Of a stretch of DNA of 34,446 nt, positions 8,082 through 16,373 are shown in pieces; positions within the stretch are counted from its first letter, which is position 1, and each line of letters begins with the position of its first letter. Below the pieces are notes generated by a model that searched no databases, was not told the origin of the DNA, and worked only from the letters and a program-made list of their open reading frames with translations. This stretch comes from an uncultured Geobacter sp. (GTDB taxonomy: Bacteria > Desulfobacterota > Desulfuromonadia > Geobacterales > Geobacteraceae), in contig CAIYDQ010000010.1 of the NCBI GenBank assembly GCA_903925075.1, forward strand, positions 1-34,446, in the 5' to 3' direction. A program made the translations under genes and the position numbers.

Positions 8082-9553
8082 GTCTTACTCCCGGTAAGCG
8101 GCAGTTCTATGGCGATGGCGACGCCCCCCTTGGGCGAGGGGAGGGCGCGGATGGCGCCTTCGTGGGCCTCGACGATGTTCTTGCAGATGGCAAGGCCCAG
8201 GCCGGCGCCCCCCGTGGCGCGGTTGCGCGAGCTCTCGACGCGGTAGAGCCGGTCGAAAAGTTTTTCCAGCTCCTCCGGGGTCACCCCCGGCGCGCTGTCC
8301 GCGAACTCGACCGTGGCCAGCTCTTCCCGCCGCCCCAGGCGCACCCGGAGCTGGCCCCCCCGGTCGGTGTACTTGAGCGAGTTGTCCAAAAGGTTGACGA
8401 ACAGCTGGTGCAGGCGTCCCGGGTCGGCGAAGATCTGCAGCTCGCTGCCGGGGGCGAGATCGACGCGGAGCTCGATCCCCTTGGCGGCGAAGTCGGCGCG
8501 GAAGGAGTCGAGTGCGTGGACCAGCACGGCGCGCAGGTCGAGCAGGCTCTTTCGGTAGCTGAGCGCGCCGACGTCGTAGAGCGAGATCTGGTACAGATCG
8601 TCCACCAGGCGCCCCAAATGCATGACCTCGACGTGGAGCGAGCGCATGGACTCCGGGCTCGCCTGCCTGATGCCGTCCTGAATCGCCTCGATTTCGCCGC
8701 GCAGCACCGAGAGCGGGGTGCGCAGCTCATGGGAGATGTCGGCCATCCAGCGCCGGCGGGCCTGCTCCGTTTTCTCCAGCGACAGCGCCAGGGCGTTGAA
8801 GTCGCGGGCCAACTGTCCCAGTTCGTCCTCGGGGCCGATGGCGACCCTGGTGCCGAACTCTCCGCAGGCCAGCCGGTGCATGGAGGCGGCCAGCCTTCTG
8901 ATCGGCAGCACCAGACGGTTGGCCAAGGGGAGCGAGATGGCCGCCGAGATCAGCAGCATGACCGCGGCGATCATGGCCATGGCCAGTTTTTGTTTTTTGA
9001 CGAAGAGCAACTGATGGGTATCGGTCAGGCGCTGCCGGGGCTTCATGCCGAGATAGCCCACCACCTTGCCGCCGCTGCGGATGCTTTTGATCGCGTCCCG
9101 CTCGGGCGCCCCCGGCGGGCCGGCGATCGATCTCCGGTCGGCGTCCAGCAGAAACACGCGCGCCTCGAAGCGGTGCGCGAAGCGCGCCGGCGGCTTCATG
9201 CCGCTGAACCCGGCAAAGATCGGCGGCGGCCGTCGTAACCGTTTTTCCTGGCGCTCGAAGCGCCCCAGACGCTCCAGGCGCTCCAGGTCGCCCCCCTCCC
9301 GGGGGAGCGAAGCCACCAGCAACTCCGGCCATGCCGAAGGGTCCCGGCGCACGAAATCCCAACCTCCGCGGGAGGAGTAGGATTGCTCCAGCAGTTCGGA
9401 GAGCTTGCCGAAACGGTCCTGTTCGATGGTGTTGACGTAGGAGAGGAAGCCGCGCCCGATGCTCCACTGCATGATGAGGAACATGCAGACCACCACCGCG
9501 CCGGTGGCGGCGAGCATGGCCAGGAACAGCCGGTATTTGATCATGATTTTCAT
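8078..9553 (-). CDS. Sensor histidine kinase (BaeS-like)
   Basis: This inner-membrane kinase of 491 aa has TM1 at ~9-30, a periplasmic sensor region of ~160 residues rich in R and P with no recognised domain, TM2 at ~193-213 and HAMP (~214-266). HisKA carries the phospho-histidine motif DISHELRTPLSV. HATPase_c has N box VNLLDNSLKYTD, a G1-like FADSAPGV (D present) and GAGLGLAICKNIVEAH. It precedes and overlaps its response regulator. The periplasmic stretch around residues 85-135 is unusually basic (ERQEKRLRRPPP), which could suit sensing of envelope proteins or anions, but that is speculation. Confidence 0.93.
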   Translation of the reverse strand: MKIMIKYRLFLAMLAATGAVVVCMFLIMQWSIGRGFLSYVNTIEQDRFGKLSELLEQSYSSRGGWDFVRRDPSAWPELLVASLPREGGDLERLERLGRFERQEKRLRRPPPIFAGFSGMKPPARFAHRFEARVFLLDADRRSIAGPPGAPERDAIKSIRSGGKVVGYLGMKPRQRLTDTHQLLFVKKQKLAMAMIAAVMLLISAAISLPLANRLVLPIRRLAASMHRLACGEFGTRVAIGPEDELGQLARDFNALALSLEKTEQARRRWMADISHELRTPLSVLRGEIEAIQDGIRQASPESMRSLHVEVMHLGRLVDDLYQISLYDVGALSYRKSLLDLRAVLVHALDSFRADFAAKGIELRVDLAPGSELQIFADPGRLHQLFVNLLDNSLKYTDRGGQLRVRLGRREELATVEFADSAPGVTPEELEKLFDRLYRVESSRNRATGGAGLGLAICKNIVEAHEGAIRALPSPKGGVAIAIELPLTGSKT

Positions 9554-9604
9554 GCTGTGGCACCCGATGGCGATAGTTAGCCACGATACTTAGCACAGCT
9601 GGGG

Positions 9605-9643
9605 GAAATTCGCCATGCCATCCTGAAGAATTGGCGGAATTTC
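9605..9643. promoter_or_regulatory. Inverted repeat in divergent promoter region
   Basis: GAAATTCGCCA (9605-9615) and TGGCGGAATTTC (9632-9643) are inverted copies with one extra base. They lie 52 bp upstream of the kinase start and ~145 bp upstream of the secreted protein start. A second, partly overlapping pair, GAATTG/CAATTC, is nested on its right side. It is a candidate operator for the neighbouring regulator. Confidence 0.4.
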
Positions 9644-9788
9644 ACAATTCGTCCACATTTGCTCCTCATTTCGCTGCTACTGTGCCCGACATCGGTGCCG
9701 TCGGGCCGAGGCCGGGGAGCCGAAGCGCGCGCCGGAGAGCTCGTGGCGATGGACCGGCAACAGCGTCAGCAGCAGAAAGGAGCAATCG

Positions 9789-10334
9789 ATGAGCATGAAG
9801 CGGACAGTGGCAGCAGCGGTTCTTTTGGTCGCGGCCGGAGCGGCAACGGCGCAGGCCCGAATGAACGTCGATATCAACCTGAACGTCCCGGTAGCGGCTC
9901 CGCCGCCGGCCGTCGTCTACCAGCCGGAGATCCCTCCTCCGAGCGTGCCGCCGCCGCTGGTGATCGAGGAGGCGCCCCGGTTCATTTACGCCCCGGAGCT
10001 GGGCTTTGCCGTCTCGGTGGATATCCCCTACGACATCGCCTACATCAATCAGAGGTACTACCTGTACAGCGGCGGTTACTGGTATCTCTCCCGCACCTAT
10101 TGGGGTCCGTGGAGTTTCGTGTCGCAGCGCAGGCTGCCGCTCGGACTGCGCAAACATCGCTACGAGCAGATCCGCCTGTACCGCGATCGTGAATATCAGG
10201 TGTACGCCCGGGATCGCGACCATTACCGCGGCAGCTGGTACCGGCCGGCCGGCGGTCGCGCGCCGGAGCGCCGCGTCGAGCACCAGGAGGAGCGGCGCGA
10301 GGAACGCCATGAGGAGATGAGAGACCGGCGGTAG
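9789..10334 (+). CDS. Secreted proline- and tyrosine-rich protein
   Basis: The protein is 181 aa. A signal peptide (MKRTVAAAVLLVAAGAATAQA, cleavage near residue 23) is followed by NVDINLNVPVAAPPP, a P/V-rich linker and a Y/W/R-rich domain (YYLYSGGYWYLSRTYWGPW, ~86-108). The tail is highly charged (ERRVEHQEERREERHEEM), probably helical or disordered. AAAGGAG precedes ATG 9789. The first ~110 residues resemble the secreted protein at 721-1722. Its position divergent from a BaeSR-like pair recalls periplasmic stress proteins that such systems control, but sequence similarity to Spy/CpxP is not evident. Confidence 0.82.
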   Translation: MSMKRTVAAAVLLVAAGAATAQARMNVDINLNVPVAAPPPAVVYQPEIPPPSVPPPLVIEEAPRFIYAPELGFAVSVDIPYDIAYINQRYYLYSGGYWYLSRTYWGPWSFVSQRRLPLGLRKHRYEQIRLYRDREYQVYARDRDHYRGSWYRPAGGRAPERRVEHQEERREERHEEMRDRR

Positions 10335-10429
10335 GGGATGAGAGAAAGCCGGGCGGGAGGCCGTCGGCGCCGGCGCATGGTTGCTGCGGCGCTCCGGCGG
10401 CCAAGGCCTGCGGCCGCGAAAAATAAAAT

Positions 10430-10460
10430 CCGACATCTTTTTCGCGTTCCGTGCTATAGT
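10430..10460 (+). promoter_or_regulatory. Candidate promoter for DEAD-box helicase gene
   Basis: TATAGT at 10455-10460 is a good -10 element. The best upstream hexamer is CCGACA (10430-10435) at a long 19-nt spacing. The start point would be near 10467, giving an ~86-nt leader. Confidence 0.35.
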
Positions 10461-10482
10461 GCAGTTTCTAATTAGTCAATGG

Positions 10483-10517
10483 ACCCCATGGGCCTAGCCG
10501 GGCTTCTGGGGTTTTTT
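10483..10517 (+). promoter_or_regulatory. Terminator-like leader hairpin upstream of helicase gene
   Basis: ACCCCA (10483-10488) pairs with TGGGGT (10507-10512). An inner GGGCC/GGCTT stem with two G-U pairs closes a TAGCCG loop. Six T follow (10512-10517). This has intrinsic-terminator form but stands 36 nt before the start codon, downstream of the likely promoter, so attenuation or 5' mRNA protection is plausible. Confidence 0.55.
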
Positions 10518-10552
10518 GCGGCTAAAACATCAAAACGACAGTAGGAGTAACA

Positions 10553-11848
10553 GTGGATTTCAAACAGTTCAATTTGCACCCCCAGATTCAAGCCGGCGTG
10601 GAGGCCCTCGGGTACGTCACCCCGACCCCCATCCAGCTGCAGGCGATCCCCCCGGTAATGGACGGGCAGGACGTCATGGGGCTCGCTCAGACCGGAACCG
10701 GCAAGACGGCGGCCTTCGGCCTGCCGATGCTGCACCGCCTCATGCAGGGAGAGCGCGGCCGCGTGCGCGCGCTGATCGTGGCTCCCACCAGGGAGTTGGC
10801 CGAACAGATCAACGACGCCCTCAACGAAATGGGTAAGCTGACCCGACTGAAAAGCGTCACCGTCTACGGCGGGGTCAACATAAACAATCAGATCAAGAGA
10901 TTGAAGGAAGGGGTCGAGATCGTCGTCGCCTGTCCGGGACGTCTGCTGGATCACATCTCCCAGGGGACCGTGGACCTCTCCAAGGTCGAGATGCTGGTGC
11001 TGGACGAGGCGGACCAGATGTTCGACATGGGCTTTCTTCCGGACGTGAAAAGAATCCTCAAGGTGCTCCCCTACGTCAGGCAGACCTTGATGTTTTCGGC
11101 GACCATGCCCGACGACATCAGGAAGCTGGCCCACGACATCCTCAAAAAGCCGGTGACCGTGCAGGTGGACCGCGCCGCGCCGGCGGCCACGGTCTCCCAT
11201 GCCCTGTACCCGGTGGCCCAGCATCTGAAGACGCCGCTTTTGTTCGAGCTTTTGAAGCACACCGACACCGAGAGCGTCTTGATCTTCACCAGGACCAAGC
11301 ATCGCGCCAAGCGGGTCGGCGAGCAGTTGGAGAAGAGCGGCTACAAGGCGGCCTCCCTGCAGGGGAACCTCTCCCAGAACAGGCGGCAGGCGGCCCTGGA
11401 CGGCTTCAGGGACGGCACCTTCCAGATCCTGGTGGCAACCGACATCGCCGCTCGCGGCATCGACGTCTCCCTGATCTCCCACGTCATCAATTACGACATA
11501 CCCGACACCCCCGAGGCCTACACGCACCGCATCGGCCGGACCGGTCGCGCCGCCAAGACCGGCGACGCCTTCACCCTGGTCGCCAACGAGGACGACCTGA
11601 TGGTGCGCGCCATCGAGCGGGTGCTCGGCAACAAGATCGAGCGTCGCTCCGTGGAGGGGTTCGACTACAACGTGCCGGCGCCGAAAAAGGATGCCGAGTT
11701 CGTCAGGCCGCCCCGCGAGCCGCAGCGCCGCAAGGAAAGCCCGGCAAAGCCGTCGAAGCCGGCAGCGGGCCGCCACGCGGTGGGAGCCGGCGCCAAGAGC
11801 GCGCCGCGCCCCGCCTCGCACGCCGCGCGCCGCAGCGGAGGGAGATAA
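10553..11848 (+). CDS. rhlE: DEAD-box ATP-dependent RNA helicase (RhlE-like)
   Basis: This 431-aa protein unwinds or remodels RNA duplexes, typically in ribosome assembly or RNA decay and in the cold. All superfamily 2 motifs are present: Q motif (TPIQLQAIP), I AQTGTGKT (~45-52), Ia PTRELAEQ, Ib CPGR, II DEAD (151-154), III SAT (182-184), IV LIFTRTK, V ATDIAARGIDV and VI HRIGRTGRA. After the second RecA domain there is a ~70-residue basic tail rich in K, R, P and A, typical of RhlE-type RNA tethering tails. The start is GTG 10553 with TAGGAG 8 nt upstream. The subfamily name is less sure than the DEAD-box call. Confidence 0.92.
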   Translation: MDFKQFNLHPQIQAGVEALGYVTPTPIQLQAIPPVMDGQDVMGLAQTGTGKTAAFGLPMLHRLMQGERGRVRALIVAPTRELAEQINDALNEMGKLTRLKSVTVYGGVNINNQIKRLKEGVEIVVACPGRLLDHISQGTVDLSKVEMLVLDEADQMFDMGFLPDVKRILKVLPYVRQTLMFSATMPDDIRKLAHDILKKPVTVQVDRAAPAATVSHALYPVAQHLKTPLLFELLKHTDTESVLIFTRTKHRAKRVGEQLEKSGYKAASLQGNLSQNRRQAALDGFRDGTFQILVATDIAARGIDVSLISHVINYDIPDTPEAYTHRIGRTGRAAKTGDAFTLVANEDDLMVRAIERVLGNKIERRSVEGFDYNVPAPKKDAEFVRPPREPQRRKESPAKPSKPAAGRHAVGAGAKSAPRPASHAARRSGGR

Positions 11849-11900
11849 ACGGGAAACAGCCGGGAGCTGCGGTAACAGCGGCAGTCGGCGCAGGCAACGC

Positions 11901-11938
11901 AAAAAGGGGGAACGGCTGCATGGCCGCTCCCCCTTTTC
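11901..11938. terminator. Bidirectional intrinsic terminator
   Basis: AAAAGGGGGA and TCCCCCTTTT arms enclose an inner GGC/GCC stem, with A and T runs on both sides. It serves both the helicase gene (plus) and the superoxide reductase gene (minus). Confidence 0.8.
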
Positions 11939-11970
11939 GTGACTCTCGAAACCTCGAAACCGTCAGCCGC

Positions 11971-12345
11971 TTACACCGCCCACTGGCCGTGCAGCGAGCA
12001 GTACTCGCGGGCGGTCACATTCTCGGCGCTGACCGCGAAGGTGGCCTCGGGGGCGTCGCCCGGCTGCAGCATGGCGCGGTGCACCTGGCCGTCGGCGATC
12101 AGCTCGATCCACTCGATGAAGTGCGCGCTCTCCATGGGGTGCGCGATGCTGCCGACCTTCACCGTGATGGTGCCGTCGCCCCTTTCGATCACCGGCAGAT
12201 GCTTCTCTTTAGAGGCCTCGACCGTGTTTTCCGTCTGCAGCGCCATGGCGGAGCCGCAGCAAACCAGCTGCCCGGGACCGGCATGCATGACCTCGACGAT
12301 GTTGCCGCAACTCTCGCACTTGTAGATTTCCATTGCCTTTGCCAT
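11971..12345 (-). CDS. dfx: Desulfoferrodoxin (superoxide reductase, 2Fe type)
   Basis: This enzyme reduces superoxide to hydrogen peroxide without making oxygen, a defence typical of anaerobes. The 124-aa protein has the N-terminal desulforedoxin domain with Cys10, Cys13, Cys29 and Cys30 for a Fe(SCys)4 centre. The catalytic domain has iron ligands His49, His69, His75, Cys116 and His119, with the active-site Glu47-Lys48 pair (ASKEKHLPV), [14 protein letters not shown] and CSLHGQW. These positions agree with those known for the Desulfovibrio enzyme. The start at 12345 has GGAGGG 9 nt upstream; an in-frame ATG four codons later is possible. The gene is monocistronic. Confidence 0.96.
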   Translation of the reverse strand: MAKAMEIYKCESCGNIVEVMHAGPGQLVCCGSAMALQTENTVEASKEKHLPVIERGDGTITVKVGSIAHPMESAHFIEWIELIADGQVHRAMLQPGDAPEATFAVSAENVTAREYCSLHGQWAV

Positions 12346-12510
12346 CTTGATTTCCCTCCGTTGGTGATTGAGTGCCGCTCAAGGCGATCGGGGTTCGGCC
12401 GCTCCTGCCTGCCGCCGGCGTCGGTGACGTCGGCGCCGCCAAGCCGGGTGGCGCTTCCCTTGGCGCCTTGGGCGAGCGCCAGAATAGGACCTTTTTGATC
12501 GTGTTTGTGT

Positions 12511-12539
12511 TATATAGCAGCATTGCCCGGCGAGCGCAA
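12511..12539 (-). promoter_or_regulatory. Candidate sigma-70 promoter for superoxide reductase gene
   Basis: Minus-strand TTGCGC (12534-12539), an exact 17-nt spacer and TATATA (12511-12516). It lies ~165 bp upstream of the dfx start, leaving a long leader. The rest of the 12346-12651 gap shows no gene. Confidence 0.5.
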
Positions 12540-12651
12540 CTGCTTTGTTGCATTTTTAATGGGAAAGACCGTTGCCGTCGTTGACAGGGGGGCGGGGCGC
12601 GATGTATTACATGGTATCCGTCGCACATCCCCTTGAGGCCAGGAGAAAAAC

Positions 12652-12945
12652 ATGATTACCCATATCGTATTGTTCAAACTGAAGGAACGGACCGACGCAG
12701 GGGTGGAGGCAGCCCGCCAGGTCCTGCTCAGCATGGAAGGGAAAGTCGAGCAGTTGCGCTATCTGGAGGTAGGGGTGGATCTGGTGCACTCGGAAAGATC
12801 CTTCGACCTCGCCCTGACCACCAGGTTCGACTCCATGGAGGAACTGCAGGCCTACATAGTGCACCCCTACCATGCCCAAGAGGTGTCCGCCTATATGAAG
12901 GGCGTCTGCTCGTCCGTGGTCGCCGCCGACTACCAATCCTCGTAA
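12652..12945 (+). CDS. Dabb (stress-responsive A/B barrel) domain protein
   Basis: The 97-aa protein consists of a single Dabb domain. It opens with HIVLFKLKE, the typical first strand, has a central helix (EAARQVLLSMEG), the DLALTTRFDSMEELQAYIVHPYH segment with the family HPxH-like motif, and a closing helix. Proteins of this family form dimeric ferredoxin-like barrels. Some act on polyketides or respond to stress, but most bacterial members have no assigned reaction. AGGAGA precedes ATG 12652. The YchJ gene follows after 33 bp, probably in one transcript. Confidence 0.88.
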   Translation: MITHIVLFKLKERTDAGVEAARQVLLSMEGKVEQLRYLEVGVDLVHSERSFDLALTTRFDSMEELQAYIVHPYHAQEVSAYMKGVCSSVVAADYQSS

Positions 12946-12978
12946 CCAGAGGCACTACGCAACAAGGAGGAGTACAAG

Positions 12979-13464
12979 ATGGAGCAGTGTCCATGTGGAA
13001 CCGGTCTTGCCTATGCCGATTGCTGTCAGCCGGTGATAAAGGGAGAGCGCCGCGCCGAGACGGCGCAGGCGTTGATGCGTTCCCGTTATTCGGCATACGT
13101 CAAGGTGGAGACCGACTACATATTCGAGACCACACACCCAAAGCACCGCGAGGGGTACGATGCGGAAGGGACCAGGCAGTGGGCGGAGAGCGCCGAGTGG
13201 CTGGGGCTGGAGATCGTCTCCACCCGGAACGGCGGCGCCGCCGACGCCACCGGCGAGGTCGAGTTCATCGCCCGTTTCAGCGAGAACGGCGAGCCGAAGG
13301 CGCATCACGAGCGCGCCCTGTTCAAGAGGGAGCCGGCCGGTTGGCTGTTCACCGACGGCAAGGCCGTCTCTCACCAGCCGATCGTGAAGGCGCTCAAGAT
13401 CGGGCGCAACGACCCCTGCAGCTGCGGCTCCGGCCAGAAGTACAAGAAGTGCTGCGGCAAGTAA
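12979..13464 (+). CDS. YchJ family protein with two SEC-C zinc motifs
   Basis: The 161-aa protein has the YchJ layout. An N-terminal SEC-C-type motif ([13 protein letters not shown], residues 4-16) is followed by the conserved [11 protein letters not shown] and DYIFETTHP segments, an NTF2-like central domain and a canonical C-terminal SEC-C motif ([18 protein letters not shown]). SEC-C binds zinc and in SecA contacts SecB and the ribosome. The role of YchJ proteins is unknown to me. The start is clear, with AAGGAGG upstream of ATG 12979. Confidence 0.9.
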   Translation: MEQCPCGTGLAYADCCQPVIKGERRAETAQALMRSRYSAYVKVETDYIFETTHPKHREGYDAEGTRQWAESAEWLGLEIVSTRNGGAADATGEVEFIARFSENGEPKAHHERALFKREPAGWLFTDGKAVSHQPIVKALKIGRNDPCSCGSGQKYKKCCGK

Positions 13465-13486
13465 TCCTCGCCCGGCACCCAACCCC

Positions 13487-13586
13487 ACTGCCGTTACGGT
13501 TAAGACGCGTAGGTTGCGTTGAACGGGTTCACCGTGAAACGCAACGCGGCCATGTCGCCGTCAGCGCAACTGCCGTTACGGTTAAG
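13487..13586. repeat. Dispersed intergenic repeat element flanked by an 18-bp direct repeat
   Basis: The core at 13509-13545 begins GTAGGTTGCGTTGAACGGG and ends GAAACGCAAC. It contains a perfect 8-bp inverted repeat, GTTGCGTT/AACGCAAC. It matches the reverse complement of 22591-22627 at 35 of 37 positions. ACTGCCGTTACGGTTAAG is repeated exactly at 13487-13504 and 13569-13586 on either side. Confidence 0.8.
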
Positions 13587-13605
13587 TTAGGGATCGACAT
13601 CGATC

Positions 13606-13633
13606 AAAAACCCCCTCCCATAAAGGGAGGGGG
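13606..13633 (-). terminator. Intrinsic terminator after metY
   Basis: A perfect 9-bp stem, CCCCCTCCC/GGGAGGGGG, has a 5-nt loop. On the minus strand it is followed by five T. It lies ~50 bp beyond the metY stop. Confidence 0.75.
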
Positions 13634-13685
13634 AGAAATACCAGGCGCGGGCCTGACTTAGCACTGTGCCCCTTCGCCGCCCCGC

Positions 13686-14966
13686 CTACTGGCTCTTGCC
13701 GAGCGCCTGCTCGACGTCGGCGATCAGGTCGTCGATGTGCTCGATCCCGACCGAGAGCCTGATCAGGTCGGCGGTCACCCCCGAGGCCACCTGCTGCTCG
13801 GCGGAAAGCTGGCGGTGGGTGGTGCTGGCCGGATGCAGCACGCAGCTTCTGGCGTCCCCCACGTGCACCACCAGCGCGATCAAGGCGCAGCTCTCCATGA
13901 ATTTCTTGCCGGCCTCGGCCCCCCCCTTGATGCCGAAGGTTAAGACGCCGCTCGCCCCCTTGGGGAGGTACTTGCGCGCCAGTTCGCGGCTCTTGTGGCT
14001 CTCCAGCCCCGGATAACTGACCCAGCTTACCGCCTCATGCCCTTCCAGATACTTGGCCATGGCCAGGGCGTTCTCGCTGTGGCGCTGCATGCGCAGCGGC
14101 AGCGTCTCCAGCCCCAGGTTGAAGAGGAAGGCGTTGAGAGGCGCGGGGCAGGCGCCCATGTCGCGCATCAACTGCACGCGCGCCTTGACGATGTAGGAGA
14201 GCTTGCCGAACGCCTCCAGGTATTTCAGGCCGTGATAGCTCTGGTCCGGCTCGGTCAGCTCCGGGTACCTGCCGTTGCCCCAGTCGAAATTGCCGCCGTC
14301 CACGATCACCCCGCCGACGCTGGTGGCGTGCCCGTCGATGTACTTGGTGGCCGAGTGCACCACGATGTTGGCGCCGTGCTCGAAGGGGCGGCAGAGGTAG
14401 GGGGTCGGAAAGGTGTTGTCGACGATCAGCGGCACCTGCTTTTTGCGGGCGACGGCCGCGAATTTCTCGAAGTCGAGCACGTTCAGGCCGGGGTTGCCGA
14501 TGGTCTCGCCGAAGAGGGCGCGGGTCTCGGGGCGAAAGGCCGCCTCGATGGTGGCTGCGTCCGCCTCCGGGTCGACGAAGGTCACCTCGATCCCCATCTT
14601 GGGAAAGGTGTTGGCGAAGAGCGAATAGGTGCCGCCGTACAGGGTGCTGGCCGTGACGATGTGCTGGCCGGCCTGGCAGATGTTCATCACCGCGATGCTG
14701 GAGGCCGCCTGCCCGCTGGAGGTGGCCATGGCCGCCACCCCGCCTTCCATGGCGGCGATCTTGGTCTCGAACCCTTCGGCGGTCGGGTTGCTGAGCCGGG
14801 TGTAAAAATGTCCGCCCGCCTCCAGGTCGAACAGCTTCGCCACATGTTCGGCGCTGGTGAACTTGAAGGTGGTGCTCTGTATGATGGGGAGGATCCTGGG
14901 ATCTCCGTCTTTGGGCTGGTACCCTCCCTGAATCGCCTGAGTCTCTATGCGCCAATCCTTTGTCAT
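13686..14966 (-). CDS. metY: O-acetylhomoserine sulfhydrylase
   Basis: This PLP enzyme makes homocysteine from O-acetylhomoserine and sulfide, the direct-sulfhydrylation route to methionine. The 426-aa length fits the long MetY type rather than MetB/MetC. Motifs are the N-terminal ETQAIQGGY, FYTRLSNPT (phosphate/PLP contacts from the neighbouring subunit), SSGQAA, ETIGNPGLNVLD, VDNTFPTPYLCRP and the Schiff-base lysine in HSATKYIDGH (Lys208). The start at 14966 has AGGAGGAG upstream. It could also use O-acetylserine. MetF in the same window would supply the methyl group for the next step. Confidence 0.94.
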   Translation of the reverse strand: MTKDWRIETQAIQGGYQPKDGDPRILPIIQSTTFKFTSAEHVAKLFDLEAGGHFYTRLSNPTAEGFETKIAAMEGGVAAMATSSGQAASSIAVMNICQAGQHIVTASTLYGGTYSLFANTFPKMGIEVTFVDPEADAATIEAAFRPETRALFGETIGNPGLNVLDFEKFAAVARKKQVPLIVDNTFPTPYLCRPFEHGANIVVHSATKYIDGHATSVGGVIVDGGNFDWGNGRYPELTEPDQSYHGLKYLEAFGKLSYIVKARVQLMRDMGACPAPLNAFLFNLGLETLPLRMQRHSENALAMAKYLEGHEAVSWVSYPGLESHKSRELARKYLPKGASGVLTFGIKGGAEAGKKFMESCALIALVVHVGDARSCVLHPASTTHRQLSAEQQVASGVTADLIRLSVGIEHIDDLIADVEQALGKSQ

Positions 14967-15008
14967 GCGGTCTCCTCCTGAAATGAGCGTAATGTCAACA
15001 AGGCCGGC

Positions 15009-15017
15009 ATCATAGCA
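15009..15017 (-). promoter_or_regulatory. Candidate extended -10 promoter of metY
   Basis: The minus strand reads TGCTATGAT, an extended -10 element, ~40 bp upstream of the metY start. No good -35 is present, which is usual for extended -10 promoters. Confidence 0.4.
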
Positions 15018-15121
15018 GATTGTCCCGCGGTTTGCAGGGAAAATTTCCGCCGGCGCGGGTCGGGACCGCCGCCGCCGGCGCGGGGCGGGATCGCCCCTCG
15101 ACGTATTCGGGGTAATACGCC

Positions 15122-15150
15122 TTGCTCCCCCGGCCGTAATGTGCTAATTA
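15122..15150 (+). promoter_or_regulatory. Candidate promoter of the aminotransferase gene
   Basis: TTGCTC (15122-15127), a 17-nt spacer and TAATTA (15145-15150). The start codon follows 28 bp downstream behind AAGGAGG. Confidence 0.45.
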
Positions 15151-15178
15151 ATCTGAATCTAAAGCAAGGAGGCACTGC

Positions 15179-16373
15179 ATGCCCGTAGCCCATAAGGTAG
15201 CCGGTTTCATCGCCAATTCGTCCTGGATCAGGAAGATGTTCGAGGAAGGGGAGAGGCTCAGGACCAAGTACGGCGCCGACCAGATCTTCGATTTCACCCT
15301 GGGAAACCCGGACGTGGAACCGCCCCAGGCCTTCCGCGACGAGTTCCTGAAGCTGGCCCGGGCGCCGATCCAGGGGATGCACCGCTACATGAACAACGCG
15401 GGCTACCAGGAAACCAGGGACGCGGTGGCGAGCGTTTTGGCCGCCGCCTCGGATCTGCCGGTGCAGGCCGGACAGGTGGTGATGACCTGCGGCGCCGGGG
15501 GCGCGCTCAACGCCGTGCTGAAGACCATCCTGAACCCGGGCGACGAGGTGATCATCCTCACCCCCTTCTTCGTGGAGTACCGCTTCTACATCGACAACCA
15601 CGGCGGCGTCCCGGTCCAGGTCTGGACCGACCGCGACACCTTCCAGCTCGACATCCCCGCCATCGCCGCGGCCGTCAGCGAGAAGACCCGCGCCCTGATC
15701 ATCTGCTCGCCCAACAACCCGACCGGCGTCATCTACCCGGCCGAGAGCCTGGCGCTCCTGGGAGAGACCATCGCCGCCAAGGAAAAGGAGTTCGGCCGAC
15801 AGATCTGCGTCATCTCCGACGAGCCCTACGCCAGGATCGCCTACGACGGCAAGAGCGTCCCCAACATCTTCCGCTATGTGACCAATTCCGTGATCGTCAC
15901 CTCCCACAGCAAGGATCTGGCGCTCCCCGGCGAGAGGATCGGCTATCTGGCCGCCAACCCGCGCATGAACGGGGTGGATCGGTTCGTGGAAGGGGCGGTC
16001 TTCTCCAACCGGGTGCTGGGCTTCGTCAACGCGCCGGCGCTGATGCAGCGCCTGGTCGCCTCCCTGCAGCACGCCTCGGTCGACATCGACGCCTACCAGG
16101 CCAAACGGGACCTGTTCTACCAGGCGCTCACCGGCATGGGCTTCCAGATGGTGCGCCCCGACGGCGCCTTCTACCTGTTCCCCAAATCTCCGCTGGAGGA
16201 CGACGTCGAGTTCGTCAAGATCGCTCAGCGGCACCGCATCCTGCTGGTGCCCGGTTCCGGTTTCGGCGCGCCCGGCTTCTTCAGGATCGCCTACTGCGTC
16301 GACCGGGGGGATGATCGAGCGCAGCTTCGACGCCTGGCGCAACCTGGCGCGCGAAGTGGGCCTGCCGGGGTAA
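15179..16373 (+). CDS. Class I/II pyridoxal-phosphate aminotransferase, frameshifted near its end
   Basis: This aspartate-aminotransferase-fold enzyme carries CGAGGALN (~104-111, PLP phosphate), SPNNPTG (177-183), SDEPYARIAYDG (Asp214, Tyr) and the PLP lysine Lys245 in SHSKDLALPGERIGYLA. The substrate-binding Arg lies in FFRIAYC. As written, the frame stays open to 16432 but ends in an unrelated P/A/R-rich tail. One base removed from the G6 run at 16305-16310 would give RGMIERSFDAWRNLAREVG and a stop at 16371-16373 (397 aa), which is the expected helical C-terminus. The gene is therefore given its restored end. The exact substrate is unknown. Confidence 0.88.

Noticed and set aside
9555-9575. 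TGGCACCCGATGGCGA as a sigma-54 promoter
   Set aside because: The spacing between the GG and GC elements is one base short of the -24/-12 consensus.
12372-12584. Possible 70-codon plus-strand gene in the dfx upstream region
   Set aside because: It has no binding site, biased composition, and covers the dfx promoter candidate.
15050-15090. Direct repeat GCCGGCGCGGG between metY and the aminotransferase gene as an operator
   Set aside because: In such G+C-rich DNA this short low-complexity repeat is expected by chance, and it does not overlap either promoter candidate in a meaningful way.
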